A program made the position numbers and the translations under genes. Shown here in pieces: positions 43,510-51,527 of a DNA stretch of 64,000 bases. Position 1 is the first letter of the stretch; the number at the start of each line of letters is the position of its first letter. Under the pieces are notes generated by a model that worked only from the letters and a program-made list of their open reading frames with translations, had not been told where the DNA came from and searched no databases. The stretch lies in the NCBI GenBank assembly GCA_964533275.1, contig CAZHJK010000013.1, forward strand, positions 12,570-76,569, written 5' to 3'. Source of the stretch: CAZHJK01 sp964533275 (GTDB lineage Bacteria; Bacillota; Clostridia; Eubacteriales; Garciellaceae).

Positions 43510-44394
43510 ATGATAGTTAATATTATATTAGTACTAATAGTTTTAGTTAATGGAATATTTGCAATTAAGTTTATACAAGATTTTGTTGCTAATAGGGGAG
43601 AAGCAAAGAAGGAGCCTGGCAACCCTATAGCAATGGCTATTTCTACTTTTATTATGTTTCTTTTATCTACCTTTGGAATATCAGATTTTGCCATAGGTAC
43701 AGTTTTATACAGTAAGTTAAAATGGACTAATGCTAAAATTTTACCTGGAACATTAAATACCCAATGTGTAATTCCTGTTGCAGTTATGGCATTGGCATAT
43801 ATCTCATCCATAGATGTAGATCTTGCAACTTTAATAATAGCAATTCTAGCACAGGTTTTAGGTGCTTATATAGGACCGAGATATGTTGTAAAGATGAATG
43901 TAAATCTAATTAAGAAATTTATTTCAGCTGGTTTATTAATAGCTGCCGCATTAATTTTAATGGGTAAAGTTGGGATTTATCCTTCAGGTGGCGAAGCCAC
44001 AGGTTTAACAGGATTTAAATTAGTTTTACTTGGAGTGTTATCCTTTGCATATGGGGCATTAAATAATGTAGGGATCGGCTCTTATGCATTGACTATGGCA
44101 ACAGTATATGCACTAGGGCTAAACCCAGGGGTATCATTCCCAATAATGATGGGTGCTTGTACATTCTCTGTTCCTATAGGAAGCATGCAATTTATTAAAT
44201 TTAAATCCTATTCAAGAAAAATCACATTGTTTGCAGCAATATTTGGTTCAATGGGAGTATTAGTTGCAGTATTCATAGTAAAGAGTATGGATGTTGCAAT
44301 GCTACAATGGGTGGTTGCTGCGGTATTGATTTATAGTTCTATAACAATGATTATGGATATAATTAAAGCAAAAAAAGATAATGTAGAAGCATAA
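43510..44394 (+). CDS. TauE/SafE-family membrane permease
   Basis: A 294-residue protein with about eight hydrophobic helices and the two-fold repeat of the TauE/SafE family (G-x-x-x-F-G-I-S-D-F-A-like FLLSTFGISDFAIGTVLYSKL; GVLSFAYGALNNVGIGSYALTMATVYALGLNP). Members export sulfite, sulfoacetate or related anions, and many are uncharacterised. GGGGGTACC precedes the ATG. Its coupling to an ornithine cyclodeaminase-like enzyme suggests transport of an organic anion or amino acid derivative. Confidence 0.85.
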   Translation: MIVNIILVLIVLVNGIFAIKFIQDFVANRGEAKKEPGNPIAMAISTFIMFLLSTFGISDFAIGTVLYSKLKWTNAKILPGTLNTQCVIPVAVMALAYISSIDVDLATLIIAILAQVLGAYIGPRYVVKMNVNLIKKFISAGLLIAAALILMGKVGIYPSGGEATGLTGFKLVLLGVLSFAYGALNNVGIGSYALTMATVYALGLNPGVSFPIMMGACTFSVPIGSMQFIKFKSYSRKITLFAAIFGSMGVLVAVFIVKSMDVAMLQWVVAAVLIYSSITMIMDIIKAKKDNVEA

Positions 44395-44451
44395 ATGTAA
44401 GAAAAAATTTCCTTAACTGAGTAATAAAATAATGAAAGGGAGAATACAGAG

Positions 44452-45450
44452 ATGAAAATCGTAGTTCTAAAAGAAGAAGACATCAAAAAAGTATTTACCA
44501 TGGAGGATGCCATTCAAGCAGATAAGGATGCCTTAGAGATTTACTCAAAGGGAGGAAGTAATACTCCCCTAAGAACAAATTTGGATGTTCCTAAGGAAGA
44601 AGGACAAAGCTTATATATGACTGGCTATGCAGCAGAGGCTAATGCCTTAGGAGTAAAGATTGTTTCTGTTTATCCTAATAATATAGAAAAGGGATTAACC
44701 TCTGTTCCAGCAACCATGGTATTGGTGAATGAGGATACAGGTGAAGTGTGTTCCATGATGGATGGGACCTATCTTACGAGAGTAAGAACAGGAGCTGTGT
44801 CCGGAGCCGCAACAGATATATTGGCGAGAAAGGATTCTGAGGTATTTGCCCTATTTGGTACAGGAGGACAGGCAGAAAGCCAATTGGAGGCTGTTCTTAC
44901 TGTAAGAGATATTAAGGAGGTGCGGGTCTTTGATATCAGTAGTGAGCGTGCACAAGAATTTGCTGACAAAATGGCGGAGCAATTCAAGGATAAATTTGAT
45001 GCTAAATTTGTGGTAGCAAAAACTTCAGATGAAGCTATTTATAATGCAGATATTATTACCAGTGTAACAACAACTAAAAAGCCAACATTCAATGGAAAAT
45101 TAGTGAAAAAAGGAGCACATATTAATGGTGTTGGGTCCTTCCAACCGGATATGCAGGAAATTGATGAGTACACTCTATTAAATGCAGAAAAGGTATATGT
45201 AGATACTAGGGATGGAGTGCTTAATGAAAGTGGGGACTTTATTATTCCAATAAATGAAGGCAAATGCAAAGAAGATATTGTAACCGGGGAGCTTGGAGAA
45301 GTAATCCTTGGGAAAGCTCCATCTAGAGAGAGCGACGAAGAAATAACCTTCTTTAAAACCGTAGGCAGCGGCGTATTGGATATTGTAACCGCTAGAAGAA
45401 TTTATGAAAAGGCTATTGAAAAGGGCGTAGGCCAGATAATAGAGTTTTAA
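44452..45450 (+). CDS. Ornithine cyclodeaminase/mu-crystallin family protein
   Basis: A 332-residue NAD(P)-binding enzyme. VTMEDAI-like FTMEDAIQADKDAL, TRVRTGAVSGAATDILARKDS and the Rossmann motif ALFGTGGQAESQLEAVL are present, as is FKTVGSGVLDIVTA near the end. Family members include ornithine cyclodeaminase, alanine dehydrogenase and imine (ketimine) reductases; the reaction cannot be decided here. A GAAAGGGAG site precedes the ATG, and a hairpin at 45490-45527 ends the operon. The neighbouring TrmB and TauE/SafE genes make an uncommon trio. Confidence 0.87.
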   Translation: MKIVVLKEEDIKKVFTMEDAIQADKDALEIYSKGGSNTPLRTNLDVPKEEGQSLYMTGYAAEANALGVKIVSVYPNNIEKGLTSVPATMVLVNEDTGEVCSMMDGTYLTRVRTGAVSGAATDILARKDSEVFALFGTGGQAESQLEAVLTVRDIKEVRVFDISSERAQEFADKMAEQFKDKFDAKFVVAKTSDEAIYNADIITSVTTTKKPTFNGKLVKKGAHINGVGSFQPDMQEIDEYTLLNAEKVYVDTRDGVLNESGDFIIPINEGKCKEDIVTGELGEVILGKAPSRESDEEITFFKTVGSGVLDIVTARRIYEKAIEKGVGQIIEF

Positions 45451-45489
45451 GAAATATGAATAAAGGGTTATTATAATCCTATGTAGTTT

Positions 45490-45530
45490 AAGAGGAAATT
45501 TATGAGATTTCATAGATTTCCTCTTTCCTA
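45490..45530 (+). terminator. Terminator-like hairpin after the cyclodeaminase-family gene
   Basis: AGAGGAAAT pairs with ATTTCCTCT around an imperfect TATGA/TCATA extension, followed by TTCC. The T-run is short. Confidence 0.6.
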
Positions 45531-45649
45531 TTTGATAAATACTTCACAGTTAATATAATGAGATCGTACCCACTAAGAAAATTTTAAGTAGTTATATAAG
45601 GAGTTATTGATAGTCAAAAAATAAAAAATTAACAAATGAGCTATTTTTG

Positions 45650-45678
45650 TTTACATGCTATTGAATGGGGTATAAAAT
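45650..45678 (+). promoter_or_regulatory. Sigma-A promoter of rubrerythrin
   Basis: TTTACA (45650-45655), 17 bp, TAAAAT (45673-45678), about 42 bp before the start codon. Confidence 0.6.
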
Positions 45679-45719
45679 ATATGTAAAAGAATTATTGAAT
45701 TAAAAGGAGGAAGCAATCG

Positions 45720-46256
45720 ATGAAGGATTTAAAAGGTACTAAAACAGAAAAGAATTTAATGGAAGCATTTTCAGGGGAGTCCCAAGCTACAAATAAATAT
45801 GGGTATTTTGCCAGTGTAGCAAAGAAAGAGGGCTATGAGCAAATAAGTGCAATTTTTAGTGAGACTCAAAAAAATGAAAAGGAACATGCGAAATTATGGT
45901 TTAAATATTTAAATGGTATTGGTAAAACAGCTGAGAATCTTAAAAGTGCAGCTGAGGGTGAAAATTATGAATGGACAGAAATGTATAAGGAATTTGCCCA
46001 AACTGCTAGAGAAGAAGGTTTTGACGAAATTGCTGAGAGATTCGAAGGCGTTGCAAAGATAGAAAAGGAACATGAAGAGCGATATAAAAAGTTATTAGAA
46101 AAAGTAGAATCAAAGACTGTATATATAAGTGAAGGTGTAGTTGCTTGGAAGTGTAGAAATTGTGGTCATATTCATGTTGGAGATAAAGCCCCAAATGTTT
46201 GTCCAGTTTGTGATCATCCAAGGGCACATTTTGAAAGAAGATCTGAAAACTATTAA
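45720..46256 (+). CDS. rbr: Rubrerythrin
   Basis: A 178-residue non-haem iron protein that reduces hydrogen peroxide in anaerobes. The N-terminal ferritin-like four-helix domain holds the diiron ligands (EAFSGESQATNKYGYFA, ENEKEHAKLW-like KNEKEHAKLW, EEGFDEIAERFEGVAKIEKEHEERY). The C-terminal rubredoxin-like module has CRNCGHIHVG and CPVCDHPRAHF. AAAGGAGGAAG precedes the ATG, it has its own promoter, and the terminator at 46275-46300 closes it. The family call is certain. Confidence 0.97.
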   Translation: MKDLKGTKTEKNLMEAFSGESQATNKYGYFASVAKKEGYEQISAIFSETQKNEKEHAKLWFKYLNGIGKTAENLKSAAEGENYEWTEMYKEFAQTAREEGFDEIAERFEGVAKIEKEHEERYKKLLEKVESKTVYISEGVVAWKCRNCGHIHVGDKAPNVCPVCDHPRAHFERRSENY

Positions 46257-46274
46257 TAGATATGAAAAAATCTG

Positions 46275-46300
46275 AAAACCCGAGTTTACTCGGGTTTTTT
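46275..46300 (+). terminator. Terminator shared by rubrerythrin and the convergent small gene
   Basis: AAAACCCGAG-TTTA-CTCGGGTTTT followed by TT makes a strong plus-strand terminator; the minus strand also ends in T-rich sequence. Confidence 0.93.
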
Positions 46301-46302
46301 AC

Positions 46303-46548
46303 TTACTCCAATAAATCATCCTCAGTCAAAATTCCTAATTCTATTAATTCCTGGGTCAATAATTGCACCTCTTTATGTAGCTTGCTAAACTTAGCTTTAA
46401 TAGGGCTTTTCTGTTCAATTCTTACCATTCCATTATCATTAGAAAACTTTTTAACCCATTCTTCTAACTCTGAAATAGTTGAAATGGCATTATTAATTTC
46501 ATTATCAATAGAATCGCTGATTTCTTTACTTCTATCATCTGAATTCAT
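46303..46548 (-). CDS. Small acidic hypothetical protein
   Basis: An 81-residue acidic protein, mostly helical by composition, with heptad-like spacing that might form a coiled coil (IDNEINNAISTISELEEWVKKF, KLHKEVQLLTQELIELGIL). The complement upstream gives ACAGGAGGGTAGTAT before the ATG, an excellent ribosome site. I do not recognise a family. It is convergent with rubrerythrin and divergent from spmA. Confidence 0.7.
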   Translation of the reverse strand: MNSDDRSKEISDSIDNEINNAISTISELEEWVKKFSNDNGMVRIEQKSPIKAKFSKLHKEVQLLTQELIELGILTEDDLLE

Positions 46549-46676
46549 ATACTACCCTCCTGTAAAATTTCAAACCCAATTATATCATAAATTATATTAT
46601 TTCACTATATAGATTAATTATGATGATAATGTTGAAGTTGATGTTAATGTTAAAGTTAATATTCTTTAACCGTTAA

Positions 46677-46695
46677 GGGGAACCTAAGGTTCCTC
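46677..46695. repeat. GGGAACCTAAGGTTCC palindrome before spmA
   Basis: A third member of the GGGAACCT palindrome family (see 13681-13704 and 23464-23480), about 30 bp before spmA. Confidence 0.6.
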
Positions 46696-46726
46696 CTTTG
46701 GGAAAGTTTAAAGTGAGGTTAATATT

Positions 46727-47305
46727 ATGATTAATATTATATGGTTCTTTATGATTGCCCTTGGGGTTTTAGTGGGAGTTATAAATGGAAGGCTGGAAGA
46801 AGTAACCCAGGCAGCTATGGATTCTGCAGCATTGGCAGTACAGATGTGTATAGGATTTATAGGTATTTGGGCATTATGGTTAGGCTTAATGAAGGTTGCT
46901 GAAAAATCCGGTTTTATTAATGGAATTGCAAAGGTGCTTTCTCCTATAACAAGATTGATATTTCCTAAGGTTCCAAAGGATCATCCTGCCATGGGCGCTA
47001 TGGTAATGAATATGGCTGCAAATATGATGGGCTTGGGAAACGCAGCAACCCCTCTGGGACTTAAGGCAATGAAGGAATTACAAAAGCTTAATATTAATAA
47101 AACAAAGGCAAGTAACGCTATGTGTACTTTTTTAGTTATCAATACCTCATCTATTCAATTAATCCCCACCACTGTAATAGCAATAAGAATGTCAACCGGG
47201 TCAAGTAATCCTACTGAAATTATAGGTACAGCGATGATAGCGACCACCATCTCAACTATTGTGGGATTAATAAGTGTAAAGCTTCTTCAAAGGGAGGGTG
47301 GATAG
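46727..47305 (+). CDS. spmA: Spore maturation protein A
   Basis: A 192-residue membrane protein needed, with SpmB, for proper dehydration of the spore core. ESGFINGIAKVLSPITRLIFPKVPKDHPAMGAMVMNMAANMMGLGNAATPLGLKAM-type sequence (here KSGFINGIAK, FPKVPKDHPAMGA, NMMGLGNAATPLG) is unmistakable. Its end directly precedes spmB. It shows that the organism forms endospores or descends from one that did. Weak GAGGT site before the ATG. Confidence 0.95.
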   Translation: MINIIWFFMIALGVLVGVINGRLEEVTQAAMDSAALAVQMCIGFIGIWALWLGLMKVAEKSGFINGIAKVLSPITRLIFPKVPKDHPAMGAMVMNMAANMMGLGNAATPLGLKAMKELQKLNINKTKASNAMCTFLVINTSSIQLIPTTVIAIRMSTGSSNPTEIIGTAMIATTISTIVGLISVKLLQREGG

Positions 47306-47306
47306 T

Positions 47307-47834
47307 ATGATACAATGGATTTCCTCTGCTATTATTCCTATATTTCTTTTGGTAATTTTAACAATAGGATTTGTAAAGAAGGTAAAGGTTTATGATTGCT
47401 TTGTAGAGGGTGCTAAGGATGGAGTTACTACCGCCCTTAAGGTATTTCCCTATTTACTGACTATGCTAGTGGCTATAGGGATTTTTAGAGCATCCGGTGC
47501 CTTGGATTATTTACTAAAGATACTAGGTCCAGTTTTTGGATTAATAGGTGTGCCTAAGGAAGTCCTGCCCCTTGCCCTATTGCGACCACTATCAGGCTCT
47601 GGAGGACTCGCTATATTAACAGACATTTTAGAGAATTATCATCCAGATTCCTTTATAGGCAGGGTGGCATCTACTATGATGGGGTCCGCTGAAACTATTT
47701 TTTATACCCTAGCAATATATTTTGGTTCCATTGGTATTAGGGATTTTAGACATACCCTTCCGGCTGCGCTGATAGCAGATTTCTCAGCATTAATCGCATC
47801 GGTAGTTATTTGTAGCTGGGTGTTTGGCGCCTAG
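47307..47834 (+). CDS. spmB: Spore maturation protein B
   Basis: A 175-residue membrane protein, partner of SpmA. VYDCFVEGAKDGVTTALKVFPYLLTMLVAIGIFRASGALD and PLSGSGGLAILTDI with MGSAETIFYTLAIYFGSIGIRDFRHTLPAAL are family signatures. ATG 47307 follows AGGGAGGGTGG; a GTG nine bases earlier lies inside the ribosome site. It begins one base after the spmA stop. Confidence 0.95.
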   Translation: MIQWISSAIIPIFLLVILTIGFVKKVKVYDCFVEGAKDGVTTALKVFPYLLTMLVAIGIFRASGALDYLLKILGPVFGLIGVPKEVLPLALLRPLSGSGGLAILTDILENYHPDSFIGRVASTMMGSAETIFYTLAIYFGSIGIRDFRHTLPAALIADFSALIASVVICSWVFGA

Positions 47835-47904
47835 TTTAAGTTAAAATATACCTTATATGGTATAATAATCATTAAGATTACTGTTTATAAAGGAAGAGTG
47901 ACTT

Positions 47905-48915
47905 ATGAAAAAAAGAGTTTGTGTTATTTATACAGGTGGAACAATAGGTATGACTAGAACAATATATGGTTATGCACCACAGAAGAACTTTATCAAGACA
48001 GCATTATCGGAAATTAACGAATTAATTTCTGAAGGGATGCCTGATTATGATTTAGTGGAGTATGATCCATTATTAGATTCCTCAAATATTTCTGTAAAGC
48101 AATGGATAAAAATAGCGGAGGATATTGAAAAGAGATATGATAAATACGATGGATTTGTTATATTGCATGGAACGGACACTATGGCATACACTGCATCGGC
48201 GCTTTCCTTTATGTTAGAGGGCATTTCTAAGCCGGTTATTTTAACGGGATCCCAGATACCCCTATTTGAAATAAGAAATGATGGAAGGGATAATATAATA
48301 GCAGCATTGATGATTGCTGCAAATTATAATATACCAGAGGTCTGTTTATATTTTGGGAACAAGCTATTTAGGGGGAATCGTGCTACTAAAATTAGCTCTG
48401 ATGATCTAATTGCCTTTGATTCACCTAATTACCCTCCCCTTGCAGAGGCTGGGGTTAGAATAGATTTAAATTGGAAAAACATAAGAGAAGCTGGAGAGAA
48501 GCTGGAGGTTAGGAAATTTCAAAACCACCAAATTGCTGTATTAAAAATTTTCCCAGGTATTCAATTTGAGGTATTTGAAAACATTATGACTACGGATTTA
48601 AAGGGTATAGTTATAGAAGCCTTTGGAGCTGGGAATATCCCAGAAAGTGGAGGTATTTTAGAGAAATTACTTAAAAAAGCAATTGAAAATGAAACAATAA
48701 TTGTTGTCTGTACACAATGTGTAAGAGGGTCAGCGATTATAGGAGAATATGAATCCAGTTGGGATCTTTCAAATGCCGGTGCGGTCAGCGGCTACGATAT
48801 GACTGTAGAGGCAGCTATCACAAAGCTTTACTATTTATTGAGCCTAAACTATGATATGGATACTATAAAAAAGCTAATGGTAACAAACCTAAGGGGAGAA
48901 CTTTCAAAAAGATAG
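47905..48915 (+). CDS. ansA: L-asparaginase, type I (AnsA-like)
   Basis: A 336-residue cytosolic asparaginase that hydrolyses L-asparagine to aspartate and ammonia. The first catalytic Thr is in YTGGTIGM, the second in LHGTDTMAYTASALSFML with its Lys later in TGSQIPL-type context, and GAGNIPESGG and QCVRGSA match type I enzymes. There is no signal peptide. AAAGGAAGAG precedes the ATG. A structured repeat begins at its stop codon. Confidence 0.92.
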   Translation: MKKRVCVIYTGGTIGMTRTIYGYAPQKNFIKTALSEINELISEGMPDYDLVEYDPLLDSSNISVKQWIKIAEDIEKRYDKYDGFVILHGTDTMAYTASALSFMLEGISKPVILTGSQIPLFEIRNDGRDNIIAALMIAANYNIPEVCLYFGNKLFRGNRATKISSDDLIAFDSPNYPPLAEAGVRIDLNWKNIREAGEKLEVRKFQNHQIAVLKIFPGIQFEVFENIMTTDLKGIVIEAFGAGNIPESGGILEKLLKKAIENETIIVVCTQCVRGSAIIGEYESSWDLSNAGAVSGYDMTVEAAITKLYYLLSLNYDMDTIKKLMVTNLRGELSKR

Positions 48916-49055
48916 GATTATCTGCGAAAGACAAAGAAGCAGAAGAAAAGGAAGTTTACTTACTTTTATTATGCTTCTTTGTCTTTCATAGGAATCTATA
49001 AATGACCGAGGCGAACAAAGTGAGTCGAGGTTGTTTATAGATTCGCAGATAATCC
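48915..49055. repeat. Nested inverted-repeat element, about 140 bp
   Basis: Three nested perfect inverted pairs are visible. The outer is GGATTATCTGCGAA (48915-48928) with TTCGCAGATAATCC (49042-49055). The middle pair is AAAGACAAAGAAGCA (48927-48941) with TGCTTCTTTGTCTTT (48972-48986). The last is GAATCTATAAA (48992-49002) with TTTATAGATTC (49034-49044). Together they form a cruciform-like or cloverleaf structure starting on the last base of ansA. Similar motifs continue to about 49085. It contains no gene. Confidence 0.75.
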
Positions 49056-49119
49056 GGAGATGATCCGCAAATAATTCGCAGATAACTACTTGATATAAAC
49101 GATAATTAATCCATAAGAT

Positions 49120-49142
49120 CTTGAATTTTTCTAGTAATTATG
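49120..49142 (+). promoter_or_regulatory. 23-bp sequence identical to the metG T-box promoter
   Basis: The 23 bases starting CTTGAATTTTTC and ending AATTATG here are repeated exactly at 56786-56808. There, with TATAAT 18 bp after TTGAAT, they form the T-box promoter. Here the same -35 is followed by AATAAT at the same spacing. No T-box follows. Confidence 0.55.
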
Positions 49143-49255
49143 CAAATAATATGCTTTTTTCTATAATGCCTTTCCTATATTACCTTTTAAATAAACTTAC
49201 TTTTAGTTATAATGTACTTATTGAACTACTATATGGATAAAAGAAAGGTGATTTT

Positions 49256-49387
49256 ATGATGGGTAAAAATGCACTAATATTATTTTATAAGCAAAAATAC
49301 ATAAAGAATAACATAGGTTACAGACATTTTGGAGTAGAAGGACATAATGCAAGTAGTACTGTAGGTTGTATAGGATGTGTTATTTAA
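49256..49387 (+). CDS. 43-residue small ORF abutting the DeoR gene
   Basis: A short frame with a good AAAGGTGATTTT site and a TATAAT-like -10 (TTATAAT, about 49206-49212) upstream. The peptide begins MMGKNALILFYKQ and ends GCIGCVI, with two Cys near the end. Its stop codon TAA is directly followed by the ATG of the DeoR gene, which has little ribosome site of its own. It could be a coupling leader peptide or a small functional peptide. I do not recognise a family, and it could be a relic. Confidence 0.5.
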   Translation: MMGKNALILFYKQKYIKNNIGYRHFGVEGHNASSTVGCIGCVI

Positions 49388-50149
49388 ATGAAAACTGTAC
49401 GATTGAAGCAAATGGAACAATTTATTATTGAAAGTGAGTTTGTTACAATTAACGAATTATGTGATAGGTTTAAAGTCCATCCCAACACAGTAAGAGCGGA
49501 CATTAAGGAATTAGTAGAGAAGGGTGTTGTCGAAAAGCGATATGGCGGGGTCGCAAATGTAACACATAACTTACCAACCAGTTTTTTTGAGCGTCAAAGA
49601 AAAAACACTCTTTCAAAAGAGAGAATTGGTCAAACTGCAATGACTCTTTTGAATGAAAATGATGTGATCTTCGTGGATTCAGGTACTACGGCGCTTATGC
49701 TTTTCAAAAATATTGCTGAATTACCAAAGCATTTAACAATAATTACAAATAATTTAGATGTATTAACTTGGACATCACGAAGTACAGAATATACGGTGTT
49801 TGTATTACCTGGAAAAGTAGACCGTCAATTAAATGCAATTGCTAGCCTGGAAACCATCGATAGTCTTAAATTATATAATATTCAAAAGGCATTTATTGGA
49901 TCTCGAGGAATATCTTTAAAGGGAGAGTTATCCTCAACATTAAATATAGACGCAAAAATAAAGAATACAGCAATTAGGGTTAGTAATACAGTGATCCTAA
50001 TGGCAGACTCTAAAAAAATAAATCACTCTGAAATCTTTAGCTTTGCCAATTTAGGGGATATAGACTATTGGGTATGTGATGAAATAACTGAAGAAATCAG
50101 AGCATTAGCACAAAAAAATAACACAAAACTACTAGAAATTAACAAATAA
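49388..50149 (+). CDS. DeoR-family sugar regulator
   Basis: A 253-residue repressor. The N-terminal DeoR helix-turn-helix (FVTINELCDRFKVHPNTVRADIKELVEKGVVEKRYGG) is followed by the phosphosugar-binding domain (VIFVDSGTTALMLFKNI, ITNNLDVL, KAFIGSRGIS). Such proteins respond to sugar phosphates; here KDPG or a related compound is likely since island B follows. It is translationally adjacent to the 43-residue ORF. A sigma-A promoter for the next gene starts 45 bp downstream. Confidence 0.92.
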   Translation: MKTVRLKQMEQFIIESEFVTINELCDRFKVHPNTVRADIKELVEKGVVEKRYGGVANVTHNLPTSFFERQRKNTLSKERIGQTAMTLLNENDVIFVDSGTTALMLFKNIAELPKHLTIITNNLDVLTWTSRSTEYTVFVLPGKVDRQLNAIASLETIDSLKLYNIQKAFIGSRGISLKGELSSTLNIDAKIKNTAIRVSNTVILMADSKKINHSEIFSFANLGDIDYWVCDEITEEIRALAQKNNTKLLEINK

Positions 50150-50193
50150 ATTGTTAATTTCACATGGTAAATTGTGTAGTTGTTATTATATTA

Positions 50194-50222
50194 TTGACAA
50201 GTATCTGTTGAAATGCTATTAT
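50194..50222 (+). promoter_or_regulatory. Sigma-A promoter of island B
   Basis: TTGACA (50194-50199), exactly 17 bp, TATTAT (50217-50222). It gives a leader of about 107 nt before dctP, containing GCATGGCGAGT...ATGCTTTTTT which might form a weak attenuator. Confidence 0.75.
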
Positions 50223-50336
50223 ATCTTTAATGCATGGCGAGTCAGCAGATGCTTTTTTTATTTTTACATATAGAAAGATGCTGATCTAAAATATCCATCG
50301 CCTGCAAAAACTACTACCTAAAGGAGAGAGCATAAA

Positions 50337-51374
50337 ATGAAAAAGAAAAAAACCATAGTCATTACATTGTTAATTGCCATGCTGATTGTGGCAAGTTTAT
50401 CAGGATGCTCAAACAATGAAACATCGGATACTAAAAATGAGTCGGAAGATTCAGTAATCCGAATACAGTTTGGTCATGACAATATGCCAGGTGAGCCACT
50501 AACAGAGGCTGCTGAGTTTTGGGCTGAAAAATTAGAAGAGGTCTCTGGAGGAACCATGGTACTGGATGTTTACGATTCCAGTTCTTTGGGAAGCAAGAAT
50601 GATCTTCTTGATCAGATGATGGCAGGTGATGCTGTGATGGTCGTTGGAGACGGTGGTTTTGCAGCTGATTATGGTGTGAATGACATGGGCATTACCATGG
50701 GACCATATCTATTTAATAATTGGGATCAGGTAAACAAACTTGTTAATAGTGATCTTTGGACTGATCTTAAGGGTCAGATGGCTGATGCAGGTATGACCAT
50801 TGTTGGAGATAATTGGCAATATGGTGCACGATCCACGATGGCTACAACTAAGATTGAGAAACCTGAAGATTTTCAAGGTTTGAAAATCCGTGTGCCTGGT
50901 AACACTGTGCAGGTGGAAGGTATGGAAGCGTTGGGAGCTAGTCCCGTAACAATGGGCTTAAGCGAGGTGTATTCCGCACTTCAACAAAAGACTATTGAAT
51001 CAGTTGAGAATCCGCTTTCTACTTTGTTAGCAAATTACTTCGATGAAGTATGTAAGTATGCAGTTTTAGATCGCCATGTTTACCAGATACAGTTCGTTGT
51101 CATTGGTACCGATTTCTACGATTCTTTGACCGAGCAACAGCAAAATTGGTTGATAGAAACAGGTACTGAAGCTGGTGAGTACCAAAACGAACTAATGGAA
51201 AAGGCTGAAGAAGAAAATATTCAGGAACTTATAGACAGAGGCGTAGAAATTAGCGAGATCGATTTTGATACTTTCGCCGAAGCTGCTAAGTCCTTTTACA
51301 CAGATTCCGAGACTTCTAAAACATGGTCAGATGGACTACATGAGCGTGTTCTTGAAGTAATAAACGGAAAATAA
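50337..51374 (+). CDS. TRAP transporter solute-binding lipoprotein DctP, island B
   Basis: A 345-residue binding protein with a signal peptide ending in the lipobox LSGC (Cys23). The ligand Arg lies in LKIRVPGNTVQVEGMEALGASPVTMGLSEVYSALQQKTIESVENPL. AAAGGAGAGAG precedes the ATG. It is clearly diverged from the island A protein, so the ligand may differ. Together with the following permeases and a UxaA-type dehydratase it probably captures a hexonate or uronate. Its codons are richer in G and C than those of the surrounding core genes. Confidence 0.93.
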   Translation: MKKKKTIVITLLIAMLIVASLSGCSNNETSDTKNESEDSVIRIQFGHDNMPGEPLTEAAEFWAEKLEEVSGGTMVLDVYDSSSLGSKNDLLDQMMAGDAVMVVGDGGFAADYGVNDMGITMGPYLFNNWDQVNKLVNSDLWTDLKGQMADAGMTIVGDNWQYGARSTMATTKIEKPEDFQGLKIRVPGNTVQVEGMEALGASPVTMGLSEVYSALQQKTIESVENPLSTLLANYFDEVCKYAVLDRHVYQIQFVVIGTDFYDSLTEQQQNWLIETGTEAGEYQNELMEKAEEENIQELIDRGVEISEIDFDTFAEAAKSFYTDSETSKTWSDGLHERVLEVINGK

Positions 51375-51387
51375 ATCTTCCGTTATT

Positions 51388-51437
51388 AAAAATCAGCCAG
51401 AGCATTTGGTACATTTGCTACTGGCGATTTTCTTTTT
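51388..51437 (+). repeat. Intercistronic stem-loop between dctP and dctQ, island B
   Basis: AAAATC-GCCAG and CTGGC-GATTTT pair (one bulge) with an AGCA/TGCT extension, followed by CTTTTTG. As in island A, a hairpin separates the abundant binding protein from the permease genes; here the T-tract could also terminate part of the transcripts. Confidence 0.75.
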
Positions 51438-51527
51438 GACGAGAAAGGACTGGTTGGGAATTATTCCCTTCCGGGACTATTTATATATTATTCATGACTT
51501 TTGAGCTTCGGAGGTGAGACTACTTAT

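Noticed and set aside
46262..46612. 116-residue plus-strand frame after rubrerythrin
   Set aside because: It begins inside the rubrerythrin terminator and is the antisense of the better supported 81-residue gene.
49120..49255. Possible second T-box riboswitch, because of the shared promoter block
   Set aside because: No AGGGTGG antiterminator motif or terminator follows.
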